Part shown: one piece after another, positions 51,155-62,584 of the stretch
Numbering within the stretch: the first letter of the stretch is position 1
How the letters are laid out: every line of letters begins with the position of its first letter
Assembly: GCF_017654505.1 (NCBI RefSeq)
Contig: NC_054543.1
Coordinates: forward strand, 22,912,002 to 22,976,001
DNA: 64,000 nucleotides
Direction: 5' to 3'
DNA from: Polyodon spathula
Taxonomy: Eukaryota; Chordata; Actinopteri; Acipenseriformes; Polyodontidae
Program-made: the position numbers and the translations under genes
Notes under the pieces: model-generated
Told to the model about the DNA's origin: nothing
Databases searched by the model: none
What the model saw: the letters and a program-made list of their open reading frames with translations, nothing else

Positions 51155-51635
51155 TATAATAGAAATGTTATAGAATATTAGAATATAGGATTGGCTCGAC
51201 AGTAAAGTACTGACATCTCGCACTCCTATAACCTTGCTTGCATAACCTTGTATGCTTTGCTTAAGATAAAGTTTTGCCTACATTGCAGCTGCAGCTGTGA
51301 GACAATGGATAATAGGATGAGCCAGACATGTCTCTTTGCACATACACCCAAAGCAGCCATTCTGTTATCTGCTTGCTTAGCTATAGGCCACGTATGCATA
51401 GTTATTAATTGTTTCCCTTATATGCTAATATCTGAATCAACAATGGCTAACCCTCTGCCTTACTGACAGTTTTAAGGTATATAAGAAACTGATCTAACTC
51501 TGGATGTTGGAACACTACTCGATGATTATCTAGCACCCTGTGTGTTGAGAGTGTTCTCAGTTTGCAAACTTAAGAAATAAAGGCTTGTGTGTTTGGAACT
51601 CGCAGACTCTTCCTTTTATTAGAATTTCCACGACA
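51155..51635 (+). repeat. ERV copy 2 3' LTR
   Basis: 481 bp, matching 29093-29592. It follows the same polypurine tract but starts TATAATAG, so the terminal TG is mutated to TA. GGTATATAAGAAAC near 51475 is a TATA box and AAATAAAGG near 51574 a polyadenylation signal, both kept here. Ends CCACGACA. Confidence 0.9.
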
Positions 51636-51888
51636 CCATATACAGCCATTTTGCTAACACTTTATTGTAAGCACTACTTATTAGCCATTTATTATGTACT
51701 TATTCGTGACTAATTAGCACATAATACATCATGTACAGACTCATAATAACGGTTTGTTAGGGAATATGCTTATTCTCAGACATGTCTTACTAACAGGTTA
51801 CGGGACAGTAATAAAGGATTTACATGCCTTATACTGAAATGAATACTGTACTTGGTCATATTAGGTCCTACTAGCTGCTTATACATGA
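51636..51888. other. Non-coding spacer
   Basis: AT-rich, including ACTTATTAGCCATTTATTATG and related ATTAGC-type words also seen in other dispersed repeats. Nothing assignable. Confidence 0.45.
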
Positions 51889-52219
51889 TAAGAACATAAT
51901 AACATAAAAAAGTTTACAAACGAGAGGAGGCCATTCGGCCCATCTTGCTCGTTTGGTTGTTAGTAGGTTATTGATCCGAGAATCTCATCAAGCAGCTTCT
52001 TGAAGGATCCCAGGGTGTCAGCTTCAACAACATTACTGGGGAGTTGATTCCAGACCCTCACGATTCTCTGTGTAAAAAAGTCCCTCCTATTTTCTGTTCT
52101 GAATGCCCCTTTGTCTAATCTCTATTTGTGACCCCTGGTCCTTGTTTCTTTTTTCAGGTCGAAAAAGTCCCTTGGGTCGACATTGTCAATACCTTTTAGA
52201 ATTTTGAATGCTTGAATTG
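51889..52219 (-). mobile_element. CR1-type LINE, copy G (3' end only)
   Basis: Minus strand; 8-bp tail units at 51889-51911, 3' UTR, and the last ~95 codons of ORF2 (frame interrupted). 5'-truncated at 52219, shortly before the assembly gap. Confidence 0.9.
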
Positions 52220-52245
52220 ATTACTACCTTGGTAATAAAGCAGCA

Positions 52246-52745
52246 NNNNNNNNNNNNNNNNNNNNNNNNNNNNNNNNNNNNNNNNNNNNNNNNNNNNNNN
52301 NNNNNNNNNNNNNNNNNNNNNNNNNNNNNNNNNNNNNNNNNNNNNNNNNNNNNNNNNNNNNNNNNNNNNNNNNNNNNNNNNNNNNNNNNNNNNNNNNNNN
52401 NNNNNNNNNNNNNNNNNNNNNNNNNNNNNNNNNNNNNNNNNNNNNNNNNNNNNNNNNNNNNNNNNNNNNNNNNNNNNNNNNNNNNNNNNNNNNNNNNNNN
52501 NNNNNNNNNNNNNNNNNNNNNNNNNNNNNNNNNNNNNNNNNNNNNNNNNNNNNNNNNNNNNNNNNNNNNNNNNNNNNNNNNNNNNNNNNNNNNNNNNNNN
52601 NNNNNNNNNNNNNNNNNNNNNNNNNNNNNNNNNNNNNNNNNNNNNNNNNNNNNNNNNNNNNNNNNNNNNNNNNNNNNNNNNNNNNNNNNNNNNNNNNNNN
52701 NNNNNNNNNNNNNNNNNNNNNNNNNNNNNNNNNNNNNNNNNNNNN
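52246..52745. other. Assembly gap (500 N)
   Basis: Exactly 500 unknown bases, the size commonly used as a placeholder, so the true distance is unknown. Any open frames drawn through it are meaningless. Confidence 0.99.
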
Positions 52746-53512
<767 letters not shown>

Positions 53513-54179
53513 CATTTAGAGGAACAGTAGTTCCTCACGGAAAGTTATCAGCAAGAACTGCCAGATATAACAAGGAGAGTTTACGTGTTTTCAGGGTATT
53601 GGCGCAGAAAAAGTAAATCAGCCAAAAGCACCATTTCACTTTTAATTTGTAGTTCCCAACACTCTTAGGTGAAATGTAGAAAAAAAAGTCAATATCTGTG
53701 AGACAGGGAAGGCAGAGTTGTGACATCAGGCCTGAAGCAGGAACTGAGATACACACAAAGTACTGCAGGTGTAAATGACGCGGCGTGCACCGTTTATTTA
53801 AACAAAAATAAAATAAATATTTAAACACAAACACACTGCTCACAGAGCAAAATAAAAGTTTTAAATTAATTAAAAAAAACAAATGAATAGGTCAGACTGG
53901 GCAAATTGCTGTCACTGTCTCTATTCTTTTAGTTTCAGTTTCAGTTTCCTCCTTACTCGCTCTCATTTGCTCCTCTGAACACCCACCCAGAGTGCAGAGT
54001 GCTGCAGGCTTTTAATGCAGGTGACCATCTCCCAATTAATAGGGAGACGGGCACCTTCTGGACCAGGTTTTTTAATTTTGAATGGGGCTTCCAATCCACA
54101 GTACTAAACAAAAACACTGTCACACTTAATAAAACAAAAACAAAATGCGTGGCTTTCACCGTCATTTAAATTCACAGTA

Positions 54180-54230
<51 letters not shown>

Positions 54231-54577
54231 TTGATGCACACATGTAAACACTTGCTCTGTAAATTAGTATACTTCTGGGAAAAACATGGACTTTTCATAT
54301 TTCGATATCTGTTCACATTCAGACACTTATTTGAATATTTGTTCATTTGTTAAATGTTATCAAAGCCAACACATCTATTCCTCAAGTGGTAAAGTCACTT
54401 AAATAACATAAGGGTCATATCACAGACCCATCCTTACACTTCTGGGACATTAATTAAAAACTTGGTACATCTCTACATATAACTAGGTTGATGTAGGGAT
54501 CAGGAACAGGGCCGTATTAACTCATCACAGGGCCCTAGGCAAACATGCACTTCTAGGCCACTACCTTCTTGATAACC

Positions 54578-54662
<85 letters not shown>

Positions 54663-56820
54663 TCTCATATTGATTTTATTTTTTTGCACCTTTAGAGCAC
54701 CCCATAATTTATTACGCATCATCAAAGGCAGGCAAGGTAGCCGAGAAATAAATAAATAATCAATATGCATGCATATTATTTATCATAGTTTTTGTTATTT
54801 TGTGCTTTTAAAAGCTGCTGTAGGGATAATAATGTCATATTTATAACTAAATACTAGAGTAAGAGATTCTAAGTGTTCTGAATAAAGCCTGTAACTGAAG
54901 GAAAAGTCTTTGTTAAAATAAAAGTGCTGTTTACATGTGAAATCTGGGATTAATCTATTTACCCATCAGCCTGCTTGTTTTGAAAATGGACACTCTGATG
55001 CAAAGTCCTCAATTACAAACCAGTTTGGTTTGATTTGCCGACCTGAAGTTGTTTATCTCACAGTAAATATTTTCAAATCCACTTAAGCGAAAATAATTCA
55101 GTTAAAAGTCAGATAATACCATCTGTTGTCCATCTAAAACAAGAACAAAAAAAATATTGTCTATCACTTTTTTTGGTTTTCTTACACAGATTTGTTCAAA
55201 TATTATTATTATTATTATTATTATATATTTCTTAGAAGACGCCCTTATCCAGGCTAACTTACAAAGTTACAAAGTATTACAGTACAAAGTATCACATTAC
55301 AAGTTATCTCCTTGCAAATTATCACATTATTGAATATCACATTACAGCTAAGAGAAGTTGTAAAGTACATACTGTGAGCTTCAAGCTCTGTTGTGGGAAG
55401 GTAACCTGATGAGAGACCAGACAGGAGTCAGGAATAAAGTCTAAGTGAGGGTTTATTTACAGTGAAATCACACCTTCCAGGTGTGTTGCCACTAAAAACC
55501 TAGCCCACTCACCGGGCCCTAGTCTTAACTTCTTCAACCCAACTCAAACACAAAACACTGCCCCACACTCTCGGGTGTGTTAGGAGTTCAATTGCTGGTG
55601 GCCTCCTGGCCTGCAATTCCACCACTCGCCACCAGGAGGACTCCCAGGTACGTTATCCTTCCTAGTCTCTGCAATTGTATTATCCTTGTTCAGGGTTGTG
55701 CACAAACTTTCTTTCTGTTTCCAGGTTTCACCAATGAAAAAGGGTGCCCCCTACAGGTAAGTTCCGGGGCAAAGAGGATGAAGCAATCCCAGCATTTGAA
55801 TAGTAAAAATGAAGAAAAGAACAAGGCCCGTCTTCCCAACGGAGCCAACTCAAAATACCATGTACTTGTTCCAGACAACAACTAAAGACAAAAGTCTTGA
55901 AATTAATCACACATGGTTCCAACACATACTTTCATGTTGCAGGGATTTTTCATCACCGTGTGTCCTGGTACTCCTTTTAATACAAGCACAGTGTAAGCAA
56001 AGTGCTATTTGTTACAAATGATACAGTCTCTGGTGTCAGTGTTATTTTAAAGGTGGTTTATCTCCTGAACCATACACTCCAAGTTCAGTTAACATGCTTT
56101 TTAAAAATGTCAACACACTCCACCCTCATGTTACAGCAGGAATAAAAAACAATCTTTGGCTGCTGCCTTCACTCGCAGCTCCCACTGTAAAACATACAGC
56201 ACAGGTATCCTTCAAAAATCCCAACCACACGCCTGTTTAGATCGTTTAGATAAATTTATTTCAACTACCTTACTGCACCGTAGTTGTGCTTCCGGGTCCA
56301 TAGTTTGTTTCGCTGGTTTCCTCGAAAGTATTCCATTTGTTCCTGAACTGGTGCTTTATTGCAAACATATCCACGCTCAAGGTCACGTTGCTTTTTAAAC
56401 ACTTGTTTCTACGCAATGGATAATAACGCTCTCTCCTGCACAGACTGCCCTGCTGCTTTTTGGCCACGTACACTGCAATTCAATACCCCCTTGATTCATC
56501 ACCTTAAATAATGCTCCTCTCCCCCCTTTCCAGCTGAATTAAACCCCTTTGGCCATACCGGGAAGTGGAGCCCCATTGTAGTTACTCTGTGGGGTATTTA
56601 AAGATGTATGACACAATTCCCTTAGTGATAAATTGTTTGTAGTAATGCAACTATAGAACCTCACATTTCTATGATACATTATTACTTAATCTTGCATATT
56701 TATCACAATATATACTTTACAGGTACTGTAAGATTTGATTTCCATTACATGAGAGTAGATGTCAAAACTTCATGCTGATTTGAACTCGGCTCTCACCAAG
56801 ATAAACACCAATAAAGACAT
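53513..56820. other. Long non-coding stretch with simple repeats
   Basis: No gene recognised over 3.3 kb. It includes (TAA)n at 54180-54230, (AT)n at 54581-54658, (TAT)n at 55201-55226 followed by TTAGAAGACGCCCTTATCCAGGC-type wording at 55231, a core seen in dispersed ray-finned-fish repeats. LTR-like stretches occur near 53760-54110 and 55390-55680 (minus strand, with AATAAA-like and Pu/Py-rich parts); they lack clear ends or duplications, so I do not call them as elements. Confidence 0.5.
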
Positions 56821-56824
56821 AGCT

Positions 56825-57619
56825 TTACAGTAAACTTTTCATAAAAAAGTAAACTTTGGCACACTTAAACTCTTTGGTTAGAGCAGAGACTGGTAGCTGC
56901 ACTATTCCTTTACCATAAAGTCCGACTCTGCTGAGGCAACATGGAACTCCCAACCATTTCCTGACATATGAACTGATTAAAGCTTCCAGCTTCTCAACTG
57001 TTGTCAAGGGAACCTCATACACAGTCAGTGGCCACAGCAGTCCTGAAAGTAGACCAAACTGAAAGCACCAGAGTTTCAGTTTGCCTGGTAAAGTGCTGCT
57101 GTCTATGCTCTTCAACCCTTCCACTGCTTGTTGTCTAACTTCTCCCACACGAACTGTGTCCTTTAGATCCCCGTCGTACCATCTCCCTAGACTTTTCACT
57201 GGCTTCTCGGACACTGTTGGTATTGCCTCACCATTAATGTAGAACCTTTTATCTACTACTTTATGTTTAATTATAGAGATGCTCCTTGATTTAGTGGGCT
57301 TGCATTGCATTCGTGCCCATTCAATGTTGTTGGTTAATTTGCCCAATAACTGATTAGTGCAGCCTACTGTTGTATTCATTGTTGTCATGTCATCAATGTA
57401 TGCTCGAATTGGTGGTAGTCTCATTTCAGATGCCAAGGGCTCTCCTCCCACTACCCATTTTGATGCCCTAATAATTACTTCCATTGCCATGGTAAAAACC
57501 AGTGGAGAAATGGTGCACCCTGTCATTATTCCAACTTCTAGGCCTTGCCATGTAATGTTGAAAAGTTTATGAGGAAGGGGAGTATGCCAGCATCGATGGA
57601 AATGATTCATTCTCCTCAC
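56825..57619 (-). pseudogene. Reverse-transcriptase-like fragment of unassigned non-LTR element
   Basis: A 264-codon open frame. GLEVGIMTGCTISPLVFTMAM matches the RT motif 4 pattern (x-GxxxGCxxSPxLF), and AYIDDMTTM (residues 73-81) is the catalytic YIDD box. CKPTKSRSISI, PVKSLGRWYDGDLKD and GKLKLWCFQFGLLSGLLWPLTVYEVP then follow the thumb region. It has no upstream endonuclease or fingers and no tail. I cannot name its clade with confidence. It lies antisense to, and touches, the crystallin-aerolysin pseudogene. Confidence 0.75.
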
Positions 57620-58409
57620 TAAAGATCATCACAGAGGATCTTGAGAACCCTGAAATCGTTTTGTTTCAGAACATCAATTTTCAAGGACGTCAGCTGGTTT
57701 TAAACACTGAAACCAACCTCACATTTGCACACTTCAATGATGAGGTTTCCTCCCACATTGTGAACTGCGGTGCCTGGGTGCTGTATGAGCACACAGATCG
57801 TAATGGTCGTCATATTGTGGCCAGGATGCAAGTAAGAGTTGCTAACTACAATGATTTCGGATTCAACGACAGGGTGAGTCATGTTCGTCCTTTGAAGGCT
57901 GAGCAGATCTGTGGTTAAAGCCAAGATCCTGTGGGACCAGATGGTGAAAGAGAATGAGAGAAACCTCAGGATTGATGAGATTATTGGGGGTGAACCGAAC
58001 AGACACAGAGCAAACCTTTTCTACAAGTGCCACCAAAGAGTATAAATCAACTGCCAGCCAGAGCGTGCACTTTAGCAACTCCACCACCATCACTGCAGGG
58101 ATGACGTTCTCCATGGATGTTGTACCCGGGGTTTCCATGGAGGCCAGCCTATCAGTTTCCAACACTTTCACCGTTGAAAAGGAGAAAACTGAGTCGACAA
58201 CTTAAAAGGAAACGAGTGCCCTGAATATGCCAGCAAAGATCCAACCACATACAAACCTAATTGTGAATGTCATCGGAAAAGAAGTGTCAGTGATAGTCCC
58301 TGTAGAGTTTACTGTTACCCAGGGCAAGAGTGTCAAGACAGAGTATGGAGAGTATAGATGTTCCTCTGGCAAATCAGTGTATGCTGAGTTCATCTCAGAG
58401 AAAGCATAG
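57565..58409 (+). pseudogene. Beta/gamma-crystallin-aerolysin-like protein gene, broken
   Basis: Resembles vertebrate two-module proteins (epidermal differentiation-specific protein and amphibian beta-gamma-CAT alpha subunit type) that form oligomeric membrane pores. The crystallin part is 57600-57918: IVLFQNINFQGRQLVLN, then CGAWVLYEHTDRNGRHIVAR (Greek-key-like) to RPLKAEQICG and a TAA at 57916. The aerolysin-like part from 57920 has ILWDQMVKENERNLRIDEI, a one-base shift in a G run near 57986, then TEQTFSTSATKEYKST and a Ser/Thr-rich stretch of alternating pattern (58040-58195) as in the membrane hairpin. A second stop lies at 58203-58205; the frame then continues to TAG at 58407. Three lesions make it a pseudogene unless one is an intron. 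Confidence 0.8.
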
Positions 58410-58526
58410 ATCAGATTTTTACCTCAAGGGTGCCAAAACAGAGCTCAGCCCTTAGACAATATGTGGGTTTGCTTTAATGGTATGTTAACTAATACAATAT
58501 TAATCTCAATGTAGTTTTCAAATGTT

Positions 58527-58532
58527 AAATAA
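58527..58532 (+). terminator. Polyadenylation signal AATAAA
   Basis: AATAAAACTGC about 120 bp after the last stop of the crystallin-aerolysin pseudogene. Consistent with its 3' UTR end; position approximate within a few bases. Confidence 0.5.
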
Positions 58533-59229
58533 AACTGCTTTTAACTTTACAGTGTACTTGTTTGTCAGTTTACATGTTTTAATGGATATGCAAAACTATA
58601 TAAAGTAACATTAAAGACACATTTATGCTTACTGAATTCCTATCTTCATTAAAATCATTATATGTTACCTAAATACAAATCATGTTCGCTTTTGTTGTAT
58701 ACTGTCAACAGGCACATCATGAAAAATGATTGACAATATCAAGGGAGATACCATACTGTAGGTCAAATTGCCATATTTTAACAATGCAGAATGATACTTT
58801 TTTAAATTAAATTTTCCCACTGAAGTAGATTAGCAGAGAGTGTACTGATAGACAAAAAAATAATTAAAACGAGACCAGCAAATCAAGCCAAACTAATTTG
58901 TAATTGAGGGCTTTGCACAGGTGTGTCCCTTTCTAAACAGACTGGTGGGTCTGAAAAAAATCAATACACAAGTTCCAGATGACAAAGAAGCAGAAGTCAG
59001 ATAGATTTATCACAGATTTCTCCTTTATTTTACATGCATAATACAGAACATTTAGATTCTCTGTCCTGGGTTACAGTTTTAACTATAGCACCACTACCCT
59101 TACTGTAGAGTTTAAAAAGCAGAATCGATTGTGGGAAGGGCTTGCAGAGAGGTGGAACGCCGGTGCGGTAGGACCGGGAAATTTAAAATTGTATTTATTT
59201 ATTTATTTATTTATTTATTTATTTTGATA
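58533..59229. other. Non-coding spacer and start of Tx1-like LINE leader
   Basis: AT-rich to about 59100, then GCTTGCAGAGAGGTGGAACGCCGGTGC-type GC-rich sequence that may be the 5' end of the following LINE. A (TTTA)n repeat lies at 59189-59224. No gene. Confidence 0.5.
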
Positions 59230-59277
59230 GTTACTTAGTTGTTCTTTTTGGGTGTTTGTTTCTTCGTAGGTTAGTGG

Positions 59278-59337
<60 letters not shown>

Positions 59338-59342
59338 TTTTG
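59278..59342. repeat. (GT)n microsatellite in LINE leader
   Basis: About 28 GT units followed by TTTGTTTT. It lies just upstream of ORF1, within the LINE 5' region. Confidence 0.96.
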
Positions 59343-59372
59343 TTTGTTTGTAGGGTGTTTGGAGATCCCGTT

Positions 59373-60821
59373 ATGGGGTCTCGTTCAGTAGGGCTGGGGG
59401 CTCTCACCCGCCGACACGGGGTCCGTTGCCTGCCTGACCCCGGGGTTTCGGTGGAGGAGTGCCTGCTGACAGTAGGAGAGGTGGTGGGGTTTGAAAATAT
59501 TATGTCGGCGTCAAGAATGAATAAAGCGCTGGTAATATTTTTAGTGGAGGTGTCTCTGGTACACAAGCTGGTAGAGGAAGGATTTACAGTGAAAGGTGAA
59601 TTTGTTCAGGTTTCCCCTCTAGTAACCCCGGTTATGAAAGTTATTATTTCTAATGTGCCTCCGTTTTTAAAAAATGAGCAATTAGAAAAGAATTTAGCTC
59701 GTTTTGGTAAACTGGTGTCCCCGATTAAGGGAATCCCGCTGGGGTGCAAAAATAACAGTGTTAGGCACGTCATGTCGTTTAGAAGGCAGGCGTTTGTCTT
59801 ACTAAATGATCCTAATCAAGTCATTAATGTTGCCTGGAATTTTAACGTGGAAGGGATGAATTGTGTGGTGTTCGTCAGTTCCGAAACGATGAGGTGTTTT
59901 TACTGTGGAGAACAGGGACACCAGAGGAAAGCCTGCCCGAGAAAGGAGGCTAGAGCGGAGACAGGGCAGGATCAGGGCGATGCTGGCGGGGAGGAAGTCG
60001 GGGGTGTTGGGGGTGAGCGGGAGGAAGAGTCGGCTCCTGCACCGCAGCCGCAGAGCGAGCCCGTGCTGACCGAGGAGGGGGCGATCCAGAAGGAAACCGG
60101 AGCAGAACCACCAACACCACGGCCTCGCACAAAGAGACCCAGCCGCAGCCTGTCACTGACGGGTTCGGAGGATAATACCGCTACTACTGAGAATGGTGAA
60201 GAATCATTCAAGGTAGTAGCGAAAAAGACACGATTTCAACGGAAGGCTGCAGAGCTGCCGGATGGCAGAGCGCAGCCAGTGCAGAACTCCGAACCCGTGC
60301 AGACAGGGAGACTGCGGGCTCCAGGCGGGGCGTCAGTCCCTCCCAACGCGGAGGAAGAGAGCACAGCGCAGGGTGAGCCGGGCGCGGTGCAAGACTCTCC
60401 GCTAGCTGAATCTCAGCCGCCTGAAATAGTGACGGCTGTGGCAGAGACCGGTGTCGAGGAGTCGGAGGGAGCTGCGGAGGAACGGATTCTCGGGGGCGAG
60501 CGAGAGGACAGCGCGGATGAGATGGAGGGGGAGCTCTCTGACTCCTCGCTTATCTCAGACATCCCTGATAGCCAACCCGTCAGTAAGAAAAAGTTATACA
60601 CGCTTGAGCAGGTAAATGATTTTATGATAGAAACAAAAGGGAAAAGGGGAGTAGAAATAGAGAGTTTTTTCCCTGATCTAAGGTTATTTCTCCACTCCGC
60701 TCACGTTATAACAAGGAAAGCCACAATAGAAGAATTTGATCAGCCAAAACGTTATAGATTAAAAAAAATTGTTCAGAAAATTAAAAAGGATCTTAAAAGT
60801 GGTTCAAAATCTCTTGTTTAA
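59373..60821 (+). CDS. Tx1-like LINE ORF1 protein
   Basis: The frame is open from the ATG at 59373 (MGSRSVGLGALTRRHG) for 482 codons; upstream it only reads through the GT microsatellite, so this Met is the better start. Residues about 80-150 resemble an RRM-like fold (VSPLVTPVMKVIISNVPPF, LARFGKLVSPIKGIPL). A CCHC knuckle, CFYCGEQGHQRKAC, lies near residue 174. A long acidic, Glu/Pro-rich tail follows, then a basic C-terminus (KKIVQKIKKDLKSG). Such proteins bind LINE RNA. No damage seen. Confidence 0.88.
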   Translation: MGSRSVGLGALTRRHGVRCLPDPGVSVEECLLTVGEVVGFENIMSASRMNKALVIFLVEVSLVHKLVEEGFTVKGEFVQVSPLVTPVMKVIISNVPPFLKNEQLEKNLARFGKLVSPIKGIPLGCKNNSVRHVMSFRRQAFVLLNDPNQVINVAWNFNVEGMNCVVFVSSETMRCFYCGEQGHQRKACPRKEARAETGQDQGDAGGEEVGGVGGEREEESAPAPQPQSEPVLTEEGAIQKETGAEPPTPRPRTKRPSRSLSLTGSEDNTATTENGEESFKVVAKKTRFQRKAAELPDGRAQPVQNSEPVQTGRLRAPGGASVPPNAEEESTAQGEPGAVQDSPLAESQPPEIVTAVAETGVEESEGAAEERILGGEREDSADEMEGELSDSSLISDIPDSQPVSKKKLYTLEQVNDFMIETKGKRGVEIESFFPDLRLFLHSAHVITRKATIEEFDQPKRYRLKKIVQKIKKDLKSGSKSLV

Positions 60822-60823
60822 AA

Positions 60824-62539
60824 ATGGCTGTGTTTTATGAAACTTCTTTTATTACTTGTTTTAGTGTGTTAGTTTTTTTAGCTATGATGGAAAGGTGCGT
60901 TTTTATTTCTTTTAATCTAAACGGCTGCAGACAGTCTTTTAAGAGGGCGCAGCTAGTCGAGTTTTTAGAGCAGAAGCAGGCGGGGGTGGTGTTTCTGCAG
61001 GAAACGCACTCGGATCAGGAGAATGAGGAGGCGTGGCGAGCGGAGTGGAAGGGGCTGTGCGTGATGAGTCACGGCGCTAGTACTAGTGCAGGAGTAGCCG
61101 TGCTTTTTAAACCCAGCCTGGGGGCAGTTTTACTAGATATAGATGAAATCGAGAAAGGGAGGATTTTAAAAGTAAGAGCTAGGCTGGGCAGTACAGTGTA
61201 TGTTTTTATTAATATTTATGCCCCCAATAGAGGGGGGGAACGAATTTTATTTTTTAAGAAATTAAAGCAAGCTCTTTTTAATATTAATAATAATGATGTG
61301 GTGGTAGTAGGAGGAGATTTTAATTGTACTGTTAATTTTAATATTGATAGAAATAATGATGAACCACACCCTCAGTCCTCCAGAGAGTTGGCTGCATTGT
61401 TAGAGTCCAGTGACCTGGTTGACATATGGAGATGCCTGCACCCCAGTTCAAGACAATACACCTGGTCTCAGTATCACACAGACTGTGTATATAGAGCAAG
61501 ACTAGACCGGTTTTATACTTCTAAAAACGATTTAAATAAATTTATCAAAGCAAGAATCATCCCCAGTAGTCTCTCTGACCACCACTGTCTATTAATTACA
61601 GTAATAATTCAATCAGAACCCCACAGAGCATCTTACTGGCATTTCAATGTAAAATTATTACAAGATGTAAAATTTAAGCAACAATTCAAACTTTTTTGGA
61701 TAATTTGGAAAAAAGAAAAAGCACAATATAAAGATTTAAGACAGTGGTGGGACATTGGCAAAATACAAATCAAATGTTTTTGTCAACAATATACTATAAA
61801 TGCAACCAGGTCACTGAACACAGCCGTGAGAGAACTGGAGTCCAAAATCCTCCTCCTAGAGGAAAGTTTAAATTCAGAATTTAAAGAACAGACCCTGGAG
61901 AACCTAAAAGAGCAGAAAATCGCGCTGGGGAGCTTGCTGAAGGAAAGAGTGAAGGGGGCGATTGTGCGTTCCAGATTCATGGAGTTGAGAGACATGGATG
62001 CCCCCACTAGTTTCTTCTTCAACCTGGAGAGGAAGAGAGCGGACAGTAGACAGCTGTGTTGTATCAGGACTCCTGGTGGGAAAGAACTGCACACCCGGGA
62101 GGAAATCAGCAGAGAGGCGGTGCGTTTTTACAAGGAACTTTATAATAAAGAACTGTGCAACATAGAGGACACTGAGCGGCTGCTCCAGGGGTTACCCAGC
62201 CTCAGTGAGAAGGAGCAGATTCAGCTGGACGCACCGCTGACCCACCAGGAGATGACCGCCGCTGTTAAGCAGCTCTCCAGCGGAAAGGTTCCCAGGATCG
62301 ATGGACTGCCAGCAGAATTTTATAATATTTTCTGGGATATAATGGGGGAGGATTTGCTCCAGGTTCTGAGAGAGAGCCTCAGCCACAAGGAACTGCCTCT
62401 TAGCTGCCGTAGGGCAGTGGTTACACTGCTGCCCAATAAGGGAGACCTATGCCAGCTTACAAATTGGAGACCTGTGTCAATTTTATGTTCTGATTTAAAG
62501 ATTTTATCCAAAACAATCTCTAATAGATTAAAAAGATAA
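60824..62539 (+). CDS. Tx1-like LINE ORF2, N-terminal: endonuclease and start of RT
   Basis: ATG at 60824 lies two bases after the ORF1 stop, so translation by reinitiation is plausible. APE endonuclease motifs are complete: FISFNLNGC (Asn), VVFLQETHSD (Glu), FINIYAPN, GGDFNCTV (Asp/Asn), ARLDRFYTS, and SLSDHHCLL (Asp, His). The linker contains MELRDMDAPTSFFFNLERKR. RT begins LTHQEMTAAVKQL, SGKVPRIDGLPAEFY, NWRPVSILCSDLKILSKTISNRLKR, where a stop ends the frame at 62539 because of a deletion. Confidence 0.88.
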   Translation: MAVFYETSFITCFSVLVFLAMMERCVFISFNLNGCRQSFKRAQLVEFLEQKQAGVVFLQETHSDQENEEAWRAEWKGLCVMSHGASTSAGVAVLFKPSLGAVLLDIDEIEKGRILKVRARLGSTVYVFINIYAPNRGGERILFFKKLKQALFNINNNDVVVVGGDFNCTVNFNIDRNNDEPHPQSSRELAALLESSDLVDIWRCLHPSSRQYTWSQYHTDCVYRARLDRFYTSKNDLNKFIKARIIPSSLSDHHCLLITVIIQSEPHRASYWHFNVKLLQDVKFKQQFKLFWIIWKKEKAQYKDLRQWWDIGKIQIKCFCQQYTINATRSLNTAVRELESKILLLEESLNSEFKEQTLENLKEQKIALGSLLKERVKGAIVRSRFMELRDMDAPTSFFFNLERKRADSRQLCCIRTPGGKELHTREEISREAVRFYKELYNKELCNIEDTERLLQGLPSLSEKEQIQLDAPLTHQEMTAAVKQLSSGKVPRIDGLPAEFYNIFWDIMGEDLLQVLRESLSHKELPLSCRRAVVTLLPNKGDLCQLTNWRPVSILCSDLKILSKTISNRLKR

Positions 62540-62584
62540 CTTGTTATTGGAACTGTAAGATGATATTTGTGATTTTAATGTAAT

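Larger units (their letters stand above)
45877..51635 (+). mobile_element. Endogenous retrovirus copy 2 (gamma/epsilon-like)
   Basis: Gag, protease, RT palm, RNase H, integrase, Env leader and 3' LTR are recognised. No 5' LTR or primer site is seen: gypsy LTR sequence lies directly left. Gag is split by a 738-bp solo LTR. Compared with copy 1 (25.3-29.6 kb) this copy keeps the gag N-terminus, YVDD box, RNase H and integrase C-terminus, but lacks RT fingers and most of Env. Confidence 0.88.

Noticed and set aside
53760..55680. Two LTR-like stretches in the 53.5-56.8 kb spacer
   Set aside because: Promoter-like and AATAAA-like words occur, but no TG...CA ends with target duplications could be fixed.
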